Source: Rhizobium sullae (GTDB taxonomy: Bacteria; Pseudomonadota; Alphaproteobacteria; Rhizobiales; Rhizobiaceae). From it: a DNA stretch of 64,000 nt. Below are positions 30,763 to 39,494 of this stretch, in pieces. The notes beneath the pieces were generated by a model. It was not told where the DNA came from. It saw nothing but the letters and a program-made list of their open reading frames with translations, and searched no databases. The stretch lies in the NCBI RefSeq assembly GCF_025200715.1, contig NZ_CP104146.1:124001-188000 (forward strand), written 5' to 3'. How positions within the stretch are numbered: position 1 is the stretch's first letter; each line of letters begins with the position of its first letter. Position numbers and translations under genes: made by a program.

Positions 30763-31607
30763 ACGAACACCGAGTTTTTCTTTTCAAGCACAAATGCTCC
30801 CGTTTTTGCGATATCTGCTTCAACAGAGCTTCGTACGAAACTTATGAGCGAAGTGGTCATTTCGTCAGTTAACCAGTCACCAGCGTTTGATTTTACGCCA
30901 CAATAGCCGTGTCCGTCGGAGTAAAACCTCATGTAATCGTCGACTGCGGGGAAAACGAGCTTATCGATGTAAGGAACCTCTTCGACGTGATCAAACGAGG
31001 CCGCCAGATAACGTTCAGCATTTTCTAGTACCATCTTTCCACGACGACCTTTTGGAAGCGCGTTGATGAATTCTGTTGGAAAGCCTGCCTTCTGCATGCC
31101 ATCAAAGTGTAGGGAGTACATCTTCGACATTGAGTTATGCGCTTCGATAGCAACAGTTAATTTCCCTCCGAGGCGCACTAGCCGTCGCAGTTTTCCAATA
31201 AGAGCTTCGGGATCGGTGATGTAGTGAAAGAGGAAATTGACCATGACGCGGTCAAACTGTCCATACTTCTCAGGGTCGAGTTTGGTAACATCGTCTTCGA
31301 CAAATTGGACAGGAACCCAGGCCGTATTGACGTTGGCCTGGGCTAGTTTGAGCATTGCTGGAGCAATGTCTATGGCGGTGACGCTGCCACCGTTGCGTAA
31401 GCGAGTGACAACGTCTCGAAGAATGAACCCGTTGCCGCAGCCCATGTCGAGCAATTTCTCTGTTCCGGACAAGGCAAGGCAGTCGATTATGTGATCGATG
31501 AGCGGCCGTGGGTTGAAGCGGAATTGGTTTTGAATAGTTTGTTGTGTTCCAAGAGCAAGATTGCTTCCGAAATGGCCCTTGATGTATTCGTGTCCAAAAT
31601 TTATCAT
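30753..31607 (-). CDS. Class I SAM-dependent methyltransferase
   Basis: 284 residues from ATG 31607, with GGAGAAAG upstream. SAM-binding motif I is KLLDMGCGNGFILRDV, with the acidic motif VTAIDIAPAMLKLA, then FVEDDVTKLD and RVMVNFLFHYITDPEALIGK. This is a Methyltransf_11/25-type small-molecule methyltransferase rather than a DNA methylase (there is no catalytic PPY motif). It is third in the operon, 85 bp after dcd-like 1. It overlaps the kinase-deaminase gene. A nucleobase or sugar target is inferred from the neighbours only. Confidence 0.85.
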   Translation of the reverse strand: MINFGHEYIKGHFGSNLALGTQQTIQNQFRFNPRPLIDHIIDCLALSGTEKLLDMGCGNGFILRDVVTRLRNGGSVTAIDIAPAMLKLAQANVNTAWVPVQFVEDDVTKLDPEKYGQFDRVMVNFLFHYITDPEALIGKLRRLVRLGGKLTVAIEAHNSMSKMYSLHFDGMQKAGFPTEFINALPKGRRGKMVLENAERYLAASFDHVEEVPYIDKLVFPAVDDYMRFYSDGHGYCGVKSNAGDWLTDEMTTSLISFVRSSVEADIAKTGAFVLEKKNSVFVCS

Positions 31608-31692
31608 AATCTTTCTCCATGTGCAGACGTTTTATGTTGAGAAGAAGCATAATTACTGTCTAGTGTGGCGAAGATTTTTGGCATCTAATATC

Positions 31693-32244
31693 CTATTCGC
31701 AAGTCGTTTCCTGACCTAACGCTTTTTCAAAGTCCTGCTGTATTTTTGATACTTGTGGCCCAACGCTGCCTTGGTATTTTCCGCTGTAAAATGTCCGGCG
31801 ACCATAGGGCTTCCAGAAGGAAACCTGGCCAATTCGCATGTTCGGGGTTATTGCGACGCTTCGTGTCGCAAAAAGCTGAAATGTGAGCTGTCCAACTGAA
31901 CCGAGGTCTATGAGATCAGCTGTAACGTGTACGAACAAGCCCAACCTCGCGATGCCTGAACGAGCGTGAAGTACTGGTACAAAATGTCGGCTTCCGACTT
32001 TCTCGCGAGTATGACCAAGCAGAAAATCGCCCTTTTCCATAACCAATATTTCACCAGCGGAGACCCTGATCTCCTGTGTTTTCGGCTTGACAGCAACATC
32101 GATGAGGCCATCAACGTAGCGGATAAATGTATTACCCAACGTAACATCGTAGGAATTCGTTGTGATGTGGTCCCGCGAAAACGGATCGATCGTGATCTTG
32201 CCGCTAGAGACGCTCCGTTCAATGAGATCACCAGTGAGGATCAT
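31693..32244 (-). CDS. dCTP deaminase/dUTPase-family protein 1 (Glu-to-Gln variant)
   Basis: 183 residues: MILTGDLIERSVSSGKITID, NSYDVTLGNTF, ARSGIARLGLFVHVTADLID, MRIGQVSFWKPYG and SGKYQGSVGP. This is a complete Dcd fold (trimeric, dCTP to dUTP plus ammonia). Aligned with E. coli Dcd, Ser111, Arg115, Ala124, His121 and Asp128 are kept, but the catalytic Glu138 (in VLEF) is Gln (LTFQL). It may therefore bind dNTPs without deaminating them. The start overlaps the end of the upstream paralogue by 17 bp. Confidence 0.85.
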   Translation of the reverse strand: MILTGDLIERSVSSGKITIDPFSRDHITTNSYDVTLGNTFIRYVDGLIDVAVKPKTQEIRVSAGEILVMEKGDFLLGHTREKVGSRHFVPVLHARSGIARLGLFVHVTADLIDLGSVGQLTFQLFATRSVAITPNMRIGQVSFWKPYGRRTFYSGKYQGSVGPQVSKIQQDFEKALGQETTCE

Positions 32245-32749
32245 CTACCGGCTCTCCTTCGTTTATTGTCGACGGAAACGGATTGGAATTGCAGGCGTAT
32301 ACGCCAGAGTATGGGCTAACATCCCCTGCGTTCCGCCAAAATGAAACTTGACCGATTGTCATCCCTGGATAGACTTTAATCGGAAGGCAGGATTTGAGTT
32401 CCAGCGTCCATTTGTGGCAAGAACCCGTATGGCCAAGATTAGCGGACGCTTGGAGAAATAAGCCTAAACGACCTATTGAACTGCGTCCAATTAGCGACAT
32501 AGCATACCTCGCGCTTCCCAGTGTTTCGTGGGTGCTACCAAGGTAGAATCGATCAGGTCGTAGTATGATCCCATCAGAGCTAATCGTCAGGTGTTCGTCT
32601 TCGTGATCTCCAAAGTTAGAAACTTCGATGATTTTATCAGAGAGATGATAATTGTAGCTATTTGGATTGATACATTCATAGCGGAACGGCTCGATCACTA
32701 TGTTGCCGCATTTAACTTCCTTCACAATTTTCGAACCCGTCAAAATCAT
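32228..32749 (-). CDS. dCTP deaminase/dUTPase-family protein 2
   Basis: 173 residues from ATG 32749 (MILTGSKIVKEVKCGNIVIE). Frame upstream of this ATG has no homology. It has NSYNYHLSDKIIE, GRSSIGRLGLFLQASANLG, WTLELKS and MTIGQVSFWRNAG. The residues equivalent to Ser111, Arg115, Ala124 and catalytic Glu138 are present, but His121 is Gln and Asp128 is His, and the tail lacks the KYQGQ-type motif. It is the first gene of the operon and a diverged duplicate of the next one. The two may form a mixed trimer. Confidence 0.82.
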   Translation of the reverse strand: MILTGSKIVKEVKCGNIVIEPFRYECINPNSYNYHLSDKIIEVSNFGDHEDEHLTISSDGIILRPDRFYLGSTHETLGSARYAMSLIGRSSIGRLGLFLQASANLGHTGSCHKWTLELKSCLPIKVYPGMTIGQVSFWRNAGDVSPYSGVYACNSNPFPSTINEGEPVDDPHW

Positions 32750-33045
32750 GATCAATACCCACTGATTAATGCCATGTACACACTTGTAAGCGTCGCTCGT
32801 GCGGACCACCTCTACAGTGAGGGGAGCAAGAACCATGCCACCCCAGAAAGCAGTTCAGTTTCAAAACGTTGGGTTTTCGCGTCCGCTTCTGCCTGTTTAC
32901 TGGGGAACAATTTTGTCAGGCTTCCTACAATGGTTTCCGGGCCAACGGGAAACGCGGGTGACCGCCACCTGGGATCATCATCGGCAGACCCTCAGAGGGA
33001 GCTCCAATTTGCTTGGGCCGTGGGTGCGAGGTCGTTCCGCGTGCA
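32750..33045. other. Leader of nucleotide operon; no gene confirmed
   Basis: This region must contain the promoter of the minus-strand operon, but I find no convincing -35/-10 pair. A plus-strand frame from ATG 32835 (MPPQKAVQFQNVGFSRPLLP) is unrecognised and probably not real. Confidence 0.35.
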
Positions 33046-33260
33046 TCACGCCGGACTCAACACTACACGCTCAGGCACCTCGCCCGTGGTGACGAGGCGC
33101 CACAGGGCGATCAGCAGTTTGCGGGCAAGCGCCACGATCATCGTCTTGCGCGTGGCGCTCCGGTCGTTGCTCGTGAGCGCTGGAACCGTTTCGCAAGCGC
33201 ACCAACATGCCGCATCGGACGCGGTCATTGCCGGTGCGTGACAACCCAGACATAGCCGAA
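33046..33260 (-). pseudogene. IS110-family transposase C-terminal remnant (tentative)
   Basis: The minus-strand frame RKTMIVALARKLLIALWRLV, TTGEVPERVVLSPA resembles the end of IS110-group transposases. Sequence upstream is out of frame. No ends were found. Confidence 0.45.
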
Positions 33261-33519
33261 GCTTCCGGCCTCGTCGATGTTGAGCGCATCGGCGAGAACG
33301 TCGTTATGCTGAAGCTTAAATAAGAGCGGAATCAACCCTCGAGTAGTGCCCTGGGTAACATCGCAGCCCTGCGCATGGCGCAAAGCATGAGCGCTCGCCC
33401 TCCTCCCAGGACTGATCAAGTTCAAAACCCCCGACGCCTCCTTCCGGCTCGGGTCTTTCATTGGCCTCATATCACTCATTTTCTGCAAGAAAGCCCAGTT
33501 GCCTCATCGGCCCGCTCTC

Positions 33520-34100
33520 GCCGGAGCTTTTCGTCTTCGCTTATGGACAGACGACGGGACAGACTACCGAGAACCAGATTCAGGAAAGCCGCCGGCGTTC
33601 AGGTCGAACCCCGCCGGATCGTCACCGAGAGGGTCTCCGGCAGCACCGCCATCGCGCAGCGCCGCGGCCTTTTCCGGCTCATGGACGAGTCCGGCGATAT
33701 TTCGATCGTGACCAAGCTAGACCGCCTCGGTCTCGACGAGATCGACGTCAGCACCACAGTCAGGGCGCTAGCCGAAATGGGCGTGAGGGTCTATTGCCTC
33801 GCGCTCGGCGGGGCAGATCTCACCAGCTCGGCCGGGACGATGACCATGAACGTGCTCAACGCCGTCGCCCAATTCAAGCGGGATCTGCTGATCGAACGAA
33901 CGCACGCCGGTCTCAAGCGCGCCAAGTCGGAAGGGAAAGCCCTCGGCCGGCCCTCGACGCTGGGCGACAAACAGAAGCAGGGTGTGCGCGACGATCTCGC
34001 GACAGGGCTGAGCGTTTCAGCGATCGCCAAAAAATTCGCGACCAGCCGACAGAGCATTATGCGGGTTCGCGACGAGCATTCTCGTTCAGATCGGTCTTAG
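33520..34100 (+). pseudogene. Serine recombinase (resolvase/invertase), frameshifted
   Basis: The N-terminal segment FVFAYGQTTGQTTENQIQE is in one frame. The rest is in another: VEPRRIVTERVSGSTAIAQR, IVTKLDRLGLDEIDVSTTVR, DLTSSAGTMTMNVLNAVAQF and a C-terminal HTH (GLSVSAIAKKFATSRQSIMR). The nucleophile region normally reads RVST after FAYG. Here it is QTTG, so the catalytic serine is missing in addition to the frameshift near 33590. Confidence 0.75.
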
Positions 34101-34156
34101 CGTGTCTGGGGGAGCAAAAATCTCTTACCGATCCCTATGGAGAGAGGTTCCGGAGT

Positions 34157-34987
34157 TCAACCATCAACGGGCGGCAAAGGTGTCCGCCAACGAGCCGTAC
34201 GCGGCCAACGCAGTGTCAGCGAGAGGGGATCCTTCCCCCGCACGGTCCAATGTAGTGCATGGTCCGTGATTTCCATTATGGCAGTGGCCCCCGCCGCTTC
34301 GCCGACCGTGAAGGTCTCCGTCAACGACTGCAACGAGAGATGTGGGACGCCATCCACCGTCGTCAGTGTATTCCAATGGACATGGCCGGCAATCGCCGCG
34401 ATGGGGCAAGGGGCCTGCGAGATGACCTGACGAATATCGTCGATCTCAGCATAGGTCGCGTGGCCGGGATTGTTTTCGAAGTAGAAGTTGCTTTTCAGCG
34501 AATGACCCGACAGCGGCACGTGAGTCAGCAGTAGGGTTGGGCGCTCATCGTCGTTGAGGAGATCCCGCAGGGATGACAAATCACCGTCATCGAGACGGAG
34601 ACCGTGCTGGCGCGACAGTTTGACCGAGGGTTGCCAGAATGCAAGGCGCACCCCTCCGACGAGCACCGAGCGGGTGTTCGTTGGACCATCAAGCAGCGCT
34701 TCGTTGTCGCTTTGCGTCAAGCAGTTGAGATCGTGATTGCCGCAGATATGATGCCGCGGAGCATCGAGCTGTTGGAAGCGTTGCGCAACCTCCGCCAGAA
34801 GCTCCCGGTCTCGCTCAGAACTCTCATCAGAAATCCGATCGCCAAGATCGACAATTGCATCATAAGCGGCGTCGTTGGCATCGGCGACGAACTTCTCGAG
34901 GAGGGGCAACGCTGCCGTTCCCCGCGCCGAGGTCAGGTCTCGTCCGTTGTGAATGTCACTGATGAACGCGATACGAATGGCGGTCAT
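34157..34987 (-). CDS. Calcineurin-like metallophosphoesterase
   Basis: 276 residues from ATG 34987 (MTAIRIAFISDIHNGRDLTS). All metal-binding motifs are canonical: SDIH, VDLGDRISD, CGNHD, LLTHVPLSGHS and IAGHVHWN. It is a cytoplasmic phosphomono- or diesterase. It is divergent from the HAD phosphatase gene, and the shared 172-bp gap holds two TGA-N7-TCA sites. Its location suggests that it acts on the substrate imported by the downstream ABC system. Confidence 0.85.
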   Translation of the reverse strand: MTAIRIAFISDIHNGRDLTSARGTAALPLLEKFVADANDAAYDAIVDLGDRISDESSERDRELLAEVAQRFQQLDAPRHHICGNHDLNCLTQSDNEALLDGPTNTRSVLVGGVRLAFWQPSVKLSRQHGLRLDDGDLSSLRDLLNDDERPTLLLTHVPLSGHSLKSNFYFENNPGHATYAEIDDIRQVISQAPCPIAAIAGHVHWNTLTTVDGVPHLSLQSLTETFTVGEAAGATAIMEITDHALHWTVRGKDPLSLTLRWPRTARWRTPLPPVDG

Positions 34988-35068
34988 GTGGATCCCTCTT
35001 GGGCCAGATGGTGCGACCAGGCCTGCTTTGCCCCACAAAGGATTCTACGGGCTTGCGCGATAGTCATG

Positions 35069-35113
35069 TGAAAAAAATTCAGCTACATTAGCTTTATTAC
35101 TGAAGTAAGCTCA
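35069..35113. promoter_or_regulatory. Two 13-bp operator-like sites between divergent phosphatases
   Basis: TGAAAAAAATTCA (35069-35081) and TGAAGTAAGCTCA (35101-35113). Start-to-start spacing is 32 bp, about three helical turns. The same TGA-N7-TCA form occurs twice at 36841-36886. They are likely sites for the RpiR-family regulator encoded at 35883. Confidence 0.5.
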
Positions 35114-35159
35114 TTTACAAGTAGGATAGTTGATTGTTCAAAAACATCGGATCTTAAAG

Positions 35160-35864
35160 ATGCAGATACGCGCAAGTTTGATCGATTTGGATGGCACACT
35201 GATAAACGGCCAAGGCCTCCTACCTGGAGCCAAGGAGCTGTTGGCCCGGTTCGATCATTTTGCACTTGTTTCGAATGATTCAGAGCACACTCCCGTGCAC
35301 CTAGCGAATAGGTTGTGTGGGTTAGGGTTATCCATCTCGCCCGAGCACATCCTGCTTGCCGGAGCCGCCGCACTGGAAAGCATTGCCAAAGAACGGCCTG
35401 ATGCGCGGGTGATGCTCGTCGGAAGCACCATGCTCTCGCAATATGGGCAAGACCTTGGGCTGCATTTCGTCGGCCACGATCCCGAAATTGTTCTCCTCGC
35501 CCGCGATCGAAACTTCACATATGCGAAGCTCGCGGCAGCCAGCAATGCGGTTCGCAGCGGCGCCGAGCTGATCGTCGCCAATCCGGATGTGACCCATCCC
35601 GGACAAGACGGAGACGTCGTTCCTGAAACAGGAGCGCTGCTGGCGGCGGTTCTTGCATGCGCTGGCGACGTTCCATACAGGGTGATCGGCAAGCCCGAGC
35701 CGTACCTGTTTGAGCGGGCGCTTAATCGCCTCGGCATTCGTCCTGCGGACGCCGTCATGATTGGTGACAATCTGCTAACCGATGGGGTCGGTGCAGAACG
35801 CTTGGGCATTGAATATATCGACGTTAATTCCGCTGCATGCGCGAATTTGCTGAAAGCAGCCTAG
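35160..35864 (+). CDS. HAD-superfamily phosphatase (NagD-like)
   Basis: 234 residues from ATG 35160. HAD motif I is LIDLDGTLING (nucleophile D), motif II VSND, and motifs III/IV are VIGKPEPYLF and MIGDNLLTDGVGAERLG. The size and the GKPxP motif fit the class IIA (NagD/AraL) group, which dephosphorylates sugar phosphates or nucleotides. The regulator gene starts 18 bp after its stop, in the same operon. Confidence 0.85.
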   Translation: MQIRASLIDLDGTLINGQGLLPGAKELLARFDHFALVSNDSEHTPVHLANRLCGLGLSISPEHILLAGAAALESIAKERPDARVMLVGSTMLSQYGQDLGLHFVGHDPEIVLLARDRNFTYAKLAAASNAVRSGAELIVANPDVTHPGQDGDVVPETGALLAAVLACAGDVPYRVIGKPEPYLFERALNRLGIRPADAVMIGDNLLTDGVGAERLGIEYIDVNSAACANLLKAA

Positions 35865-35882
35865 CCTTTAGGATCGTTAACG

Positions 35883-36791
35883 ATGCGAAAACCAGCCTCC
35901 AGCAAAAAGTCTTTCAAGTCCGAAGTGAATGTCGTGTCGCCGTCATCGCTCAACGGGATGTTGGCGCGAATCGATGCCAGCTGTTCAAGTCTGCCGCCGA
36001 CCGCCCGCCGCATCGCCGACTACATCAGCAACCACGCCGTCGAGGTAGTCCACATGTCGGTCACCGAACTTGCCGAGAGGGCCGAAGCAAGCGAAGGCAG
36101 CGTCGTTGCCCTTTGCCAGCAATTGGGAGCACGCGGATTTCAGCAGCTCAAGATCGCTTTGGCGCGGGATCTGGTTCAGCCGGTCCAGTTCATCCAGGAG
36201 GATTTGACGCGGGAAGATGATGTTCCCACCGTGATCGAGAAAATCTTCCGGGCAAACTTGCAAGCGCTGCAGGACACATTGAACGTCGTTGATACCAATC
36301 AGATGTCCCGCGCCGTCACCGCCATTCTTAACGCCGATCGCGTCGAAGTCTACGGGATCGGCAGTGCAGCGCCCATTGCCGAGGATGCAAACTACCGTCT
36401 GTTGCGGATCGGGATTGAGTCCAAGGTCGTGCTTGATTCGCACGTACAGGCTATCAGCGCCTCGCTTACGGGCCCGAATGTCGCAACAATCACTGTTTCG
36501 CATTCCGGTAGCACACATGAGACGATCGCAGCCACACGGCTCGCGAAGGAAGCGGGCGCGACGACGATCTGCATCACAAACTTCGGCAAGTCGCCTATCC
36601 AGGCGTATTGCGACATAATTCTTCAGACCATGGCGAAGGAAACCGGCTTTCGAACTGAAGCCATGACGAGCCGGATCGCACAACTCGCCATCGTTGATGC
36701 GTTGATCTCATGTCTCGCGCTGGCAAGCTATGAGAAGGCGATCGCGACGATTAACAAAACGTTCGACGTCCTATCGATCAAAAGAGCGTAG
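35883..36791 (+). CDS. MurR/RpiR-family transcriptional regulator
   Basis: 302 residues. N-terminal HTH: SLPPTARRIADYISNHAVEV, MSVTELAERAEASEGSVVAL, CQQLGARGFQQLKIALARDL. C-terminal SIS domain: RVEVYGIGSAAPIAEDANYR and TVSHSGSTHETIAATRLAKE, which binds phosphosugars. Such regulators sense sugar phosphates and control neighbouring transport genes. It probably binds the TGA-N7-TCA sites flanking the operon. Confidence 0.9.
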   Translation: MRKPASSKKSFKSEVNVVSPSSLNGMLARIDASCSSLPPTARRIADYISNHAVEVVHMSVTELAERAEASEGSVVALCQQLGARGFQQLKIALARDLVQPVQFIQEDLTREDDVPTVIEKIFRANLQALQDTLNVVDTNQMSRAVTAILNADRVEVYGIGSAAPIAEDANYRLLRIGIESKVVLDSHVQAISASLTGPNVATITVSHSGSTHETIAATRLAKEAGATTICITNFGKSPIQAYCDIILQTMAKETGFRTEAMTSRIAQLAIVDALISCLALASYEKAIATINKTFDVLSIKRA

Positions 36792-36840
36792 CCGGCTGCT
36801 AGTCTATTCCATCAGACACTTCTCTTATTGCGATCCTGAC

Positions 36841-36886
36841 TGAGATAGTCTCATGTGAATTCGCCGTAATCAGTGAGATATTTTCA
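36841..36886. promoter_or_regulatory. Two 13-bp operator-like sites before the ABC operon
   Basis: TGAGATAGTCTCA (36841-36853, perfect palindrome) and TGAGATATTTTCA (36874-36886), 33 bp apart, in the gap before the substrate-binding protein gene. They match the pair at 35069-35113. Confidence 0.55.
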
Positions 36887-36972
36887 TCGCACTGTCATCT
36901 TTGATTGCTAAGAAGATAATGACGGTCTGCGTAAAGGCTCGAACCGGAAATGTGCAACTTCGGAGGAAGGAA

Positions 36973-37995
36973 ATGTCCAATGGCAGGAACATATATTTGA
37001 AGCGCCGCTGGGTGCTGGGAGCTGCAGTCGCAGCAGTGCTTTTATCCGGCAACACGGGCGCAATGGCCCAGGAGGCTTTGGGGGACAATTGTGGCTATGC
37101 CTATGTCTTTCAGGAGCCGCTTGCCGGCAATACCGCCGAGCAGACCATTGTGAAGGGACTCGAGCGGGCCGAGGCAGACTTCGGAATCACTATAGACATC
37201 ATCGACGGCACCGGTTTGTCCGGCCTTGGCGACAACCTCCGAGCTGCGGCTTCGAAAGGATGCTATCTGGCTATCGGCACGGCTTTTTTTGCTTCCGGGG
37301 AAATCTTGACGCAAGTTGCCCGCGATTATCCTAAACAGCGGTTTTTCATCGAAGGCGGTGTCGCCACCGGGCCTAATGTGACATCGTACGCGCAGGCCAA
37401 CCAAGAAGGCACCTATGTCGCTGGCGCGATGGCGGCCACAATGTCGGACGGCAAGCCCATCGGGATCATTACCGGCGACGATTCCCCGCCGCTCAAGGCG
37501 TTCAGTGCAGGATTCATCGCAGGCGCCAAATCTGTCGACCCGGACATTACCGTGCTCGTCAATTCGGTAGGAAGCTTCATGGATCCGGCCAAGACAGGCG
37601 CCGTTGCCTTGTCACAGGCCAGCAAGGGGGCGACTCTCATCTTCCCTGCCGCGGGCTCGAACCTGCAGGTGTACTTCCTGGGCGAGCAGCACGGCTACAA
37701 GACCATCGCCTCCGACCTCACGGACTATAGTAATGCAATGCCTCGCAAGCCTGCGCTCGGCTTCGTAGTTGCCTCGGCAGAGGATCAGACCAATTACGCG
37801 ATCCTCAAGCAATATGTGGAAGACACCCATGAAACCGCGTCGAAGGCACTCGGCCTCAGGGACGGCGTGTTCAGCATCCCCTTTGTCACCGATAACGGGT
37901 CTGAAGATTTCGACTTGCCGCAAAAGGTCATCGATGGAGGTAAAAAGGCGTTTGACGATATTGTGAGCGGCAAAGTGACGGTTCCCCGTTCATGA
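36973..37995 (+). CDS. BMP-family (nucleoside-type) ABC substrate-binding protein
   Basis: 340 residues from ATG 36973 with a strong GGAGGAAGG site. The signal peptide (RRWVLGAAVAAVLLS, cut after AMA) sends it to the periplasm. The body has BMP features (GLERAEADFGITIDIIDGTG, FFIEGGVATGPNVTSYAQAN, EGTYVAGAMAATMSDG, GFIAGAKSVDPDITVLV). The family binds nucleosides, purines and related ligands. Its stop overlaps the ATPase start by 4 bp. Confidence 0.88.
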   Translation: MSNGRNIYLKRRWVLGAAVAAVLLSGNTGAMAQEALGDNCGYAYVFQEPLAGNTAEQTIVKGLERAEADFGITIDIIDGTGLSGLGDNLRAAASKGCYLAIGTAFFASGEILTQVARDYPKQRFFIEGGVATGPNVTSYAQANQEGTYVAGAMAATMSDGKPIGIITGDDSPPLKAFSAGFIAGAKSVDPDITVLVNSVGSFMDPAKTGAVALSQASKGATLIFPAAGSNLQVYFLGEQHGYKTIASDLTDYSNAMPRKPALGFVVASAEDQTNYAILKQYVEDTHETASKALGLRDGVFSIPFVTDNGSEDFDLPQKVIDGGKKAFDDIVSGKVTVPRS

Positions 37996-39494
37996 AAAAC
38001 GCAGCATCCGCGAGCGCAGCAGTTGACTGTCAGCAGTTGCGCTTGTCCTTCGGTTCCCTGCGTGCGCTCGATAATGCTGATCTGCGCATTGCACGCGGTC
38101 GGATTTTGGCTCTGGTGGGAGAAAACGGCGCCGGCAAGAGTACCTTGGTCAGGGTGATCGCAGGTGAGCTGACGCCTGACGAGGGACTGGTAGCGGTGAA
38201 TGGAACCGTTGCCCTCGTTCGTCAGCAGCTGTCCATCGCTCCTGACCTCACCGTGCTTGAAAACATTGTCTTTGGCGCTGAGCATGCGCGCGGCAGGAAC
38301 ATTTTGGGGCTCAAAGGTATCGACTGGCGTGAACGACGACGACGCGTCGTTGAGTTGATGGACCAGACAGGTTTGAACGTACCTTTAGAGTGTCCGGCGG
38401 GGACGCTGGCCCCAGGGCTTCAACAGCGAGCAGAGCTCTTGGGTGCACTGCTTCGTGGTGCGGACATCCTGCTTCTCGATGAGCCGACAACCTATTTGGC
38501 TCCCGACGAAGTGGATGGCTTGTTCGCCATCATTCAAGGTTTGGCGGAGACGGGCGTCAGCACAGTCTTCATCAGCCATAAGCTGCGGGAAGTAGCCGCC
38601 CATTGCGACGAGGTTGTTGTCTTGCGCAAAGGACGTTCGGTCGCCTGGTTTGAGCGCAAACCTTTCGACCTTTCCATAATAGGGCAGAGCATGACCGGCG
38701 TGGGGCTACCAACGTCGGAGGCTAAGGCAGTCGAATTGAGACCACCACGCTTCGAAGGAGATTGCCAAACCCGCCTCATAGCCGCAAACGGTAGATTGCT
38801 GGTAGCGGCCGGCGAAATCGTCGGGATTGCGGGCGTGGCAGGGAACGGCCAAGATGAGTTGTTTGCGACACTCGCCGGCATTGATTCCGACGAACGCTAC
38901 CAGCCGGTACTTTTTGACGGGGCCGACATGACTGCGGCAACGAATTGGGAGCGGCGTCGGCTTGGCCTGCGTCTGATCCCTTCCAACGTCAAAGCTGCCG
39001 GAAGTGCGACGAGCGCTTCTCTTGTCGATACCGTCTTGACCGCAATGGTTCCGGACCGCTTTCGCAACAAATGGGGCTTCGTCCGGCGGCAGTTCGCTGA
39101 AGAAGCAACCCAGAAACTGATTGAGGAAGCTGGGGTCGTCGCAAGCGGGCCACACCAACTTGCCGGAGAGCTCAGCGGGGGCAACTTGCAGCGTCTGGTC
39201 GTGGCACGCGAGCTGGACGGTGCTTTGGTACTTGTCGCCCATGAGCCGACACGCGGAGTCGATTTTGCAGCGTCCATAGCTATCCGTGACCGGTTGAAGC
39301 GGTTCGCTGCCAAAGGGGGGGCCGTGTTGTTGCTGACGAGCGACCTTGAGGAATTGATCGAACTTAGCGACCGCGCGCATGTCATATACAATTACCAGCT
39401 CGGCCCAAGCTGGCCAGGCGGCGAGTTGTCAATTGAGCGTCTAGGGGAACTGATGGGCGGTCTCGGCACTGCCTCGAAGGCAGGTGTGTCGTGA
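37992..39494 (+). CDS. ABC transporter ATPase, two nucleotide-binding domains
   Basis: 500 residues, RbsA/YufO type. Domain 1 has LVGENGAGKSTLVRVIAGEL, a divergent signature (LAPGLQQRAELLGALLRGAD) and LLLDEPT. Domain 2 has the usual altered Walker A (GIAGVAGNGQDELFATLAG) and LSGGNLQRLVVARELDG with HEPTRGVD. It energises the two permeases that follow. ATGA overlaps occur at both ends. Confidence 0.92.
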   Translation: MKNAASASAAVDCQQLRLSFGSLRALDNADLRIARGRILALVGENGAGKSTLVRVIAGELTPDEGLVAVNGTVALVRQQLSIAPDLTVLENIVFGAEHARGRNILGLKGIDWRERRRRVVELMDQTGLNVPLECPAGTLAPGLQQRAELLGALLRGADILLLDEPTTYLAPDEVDGLFAIIQGLAETGVSTVFISHKLREVAAHCDEVVVLRKGRSVAWFERKPFDLSIIGQSMTGVGLPTSEAKAVELRPPRFEGDCQTRLIAANGRLLVAAGEIVGIAGVAGNGQDELFATLAGIDSDERYQPVLFDGADMTAATNWERRRLGLRLIPSNVKAAGSATSASLVDTVLTAMVPDRFRNKWGFVRRQFAEEATQKLIEEAGVVASGPHQLAGELSGGNLQRLVVARELDGALVLVAHEPTRGVDFAASIAIRDRLKRFAAKGGAVLLLTSDLEELIELSDRAHVIYNYQLGPSWPGGELSIERLGELMGGLGTASKAGVS

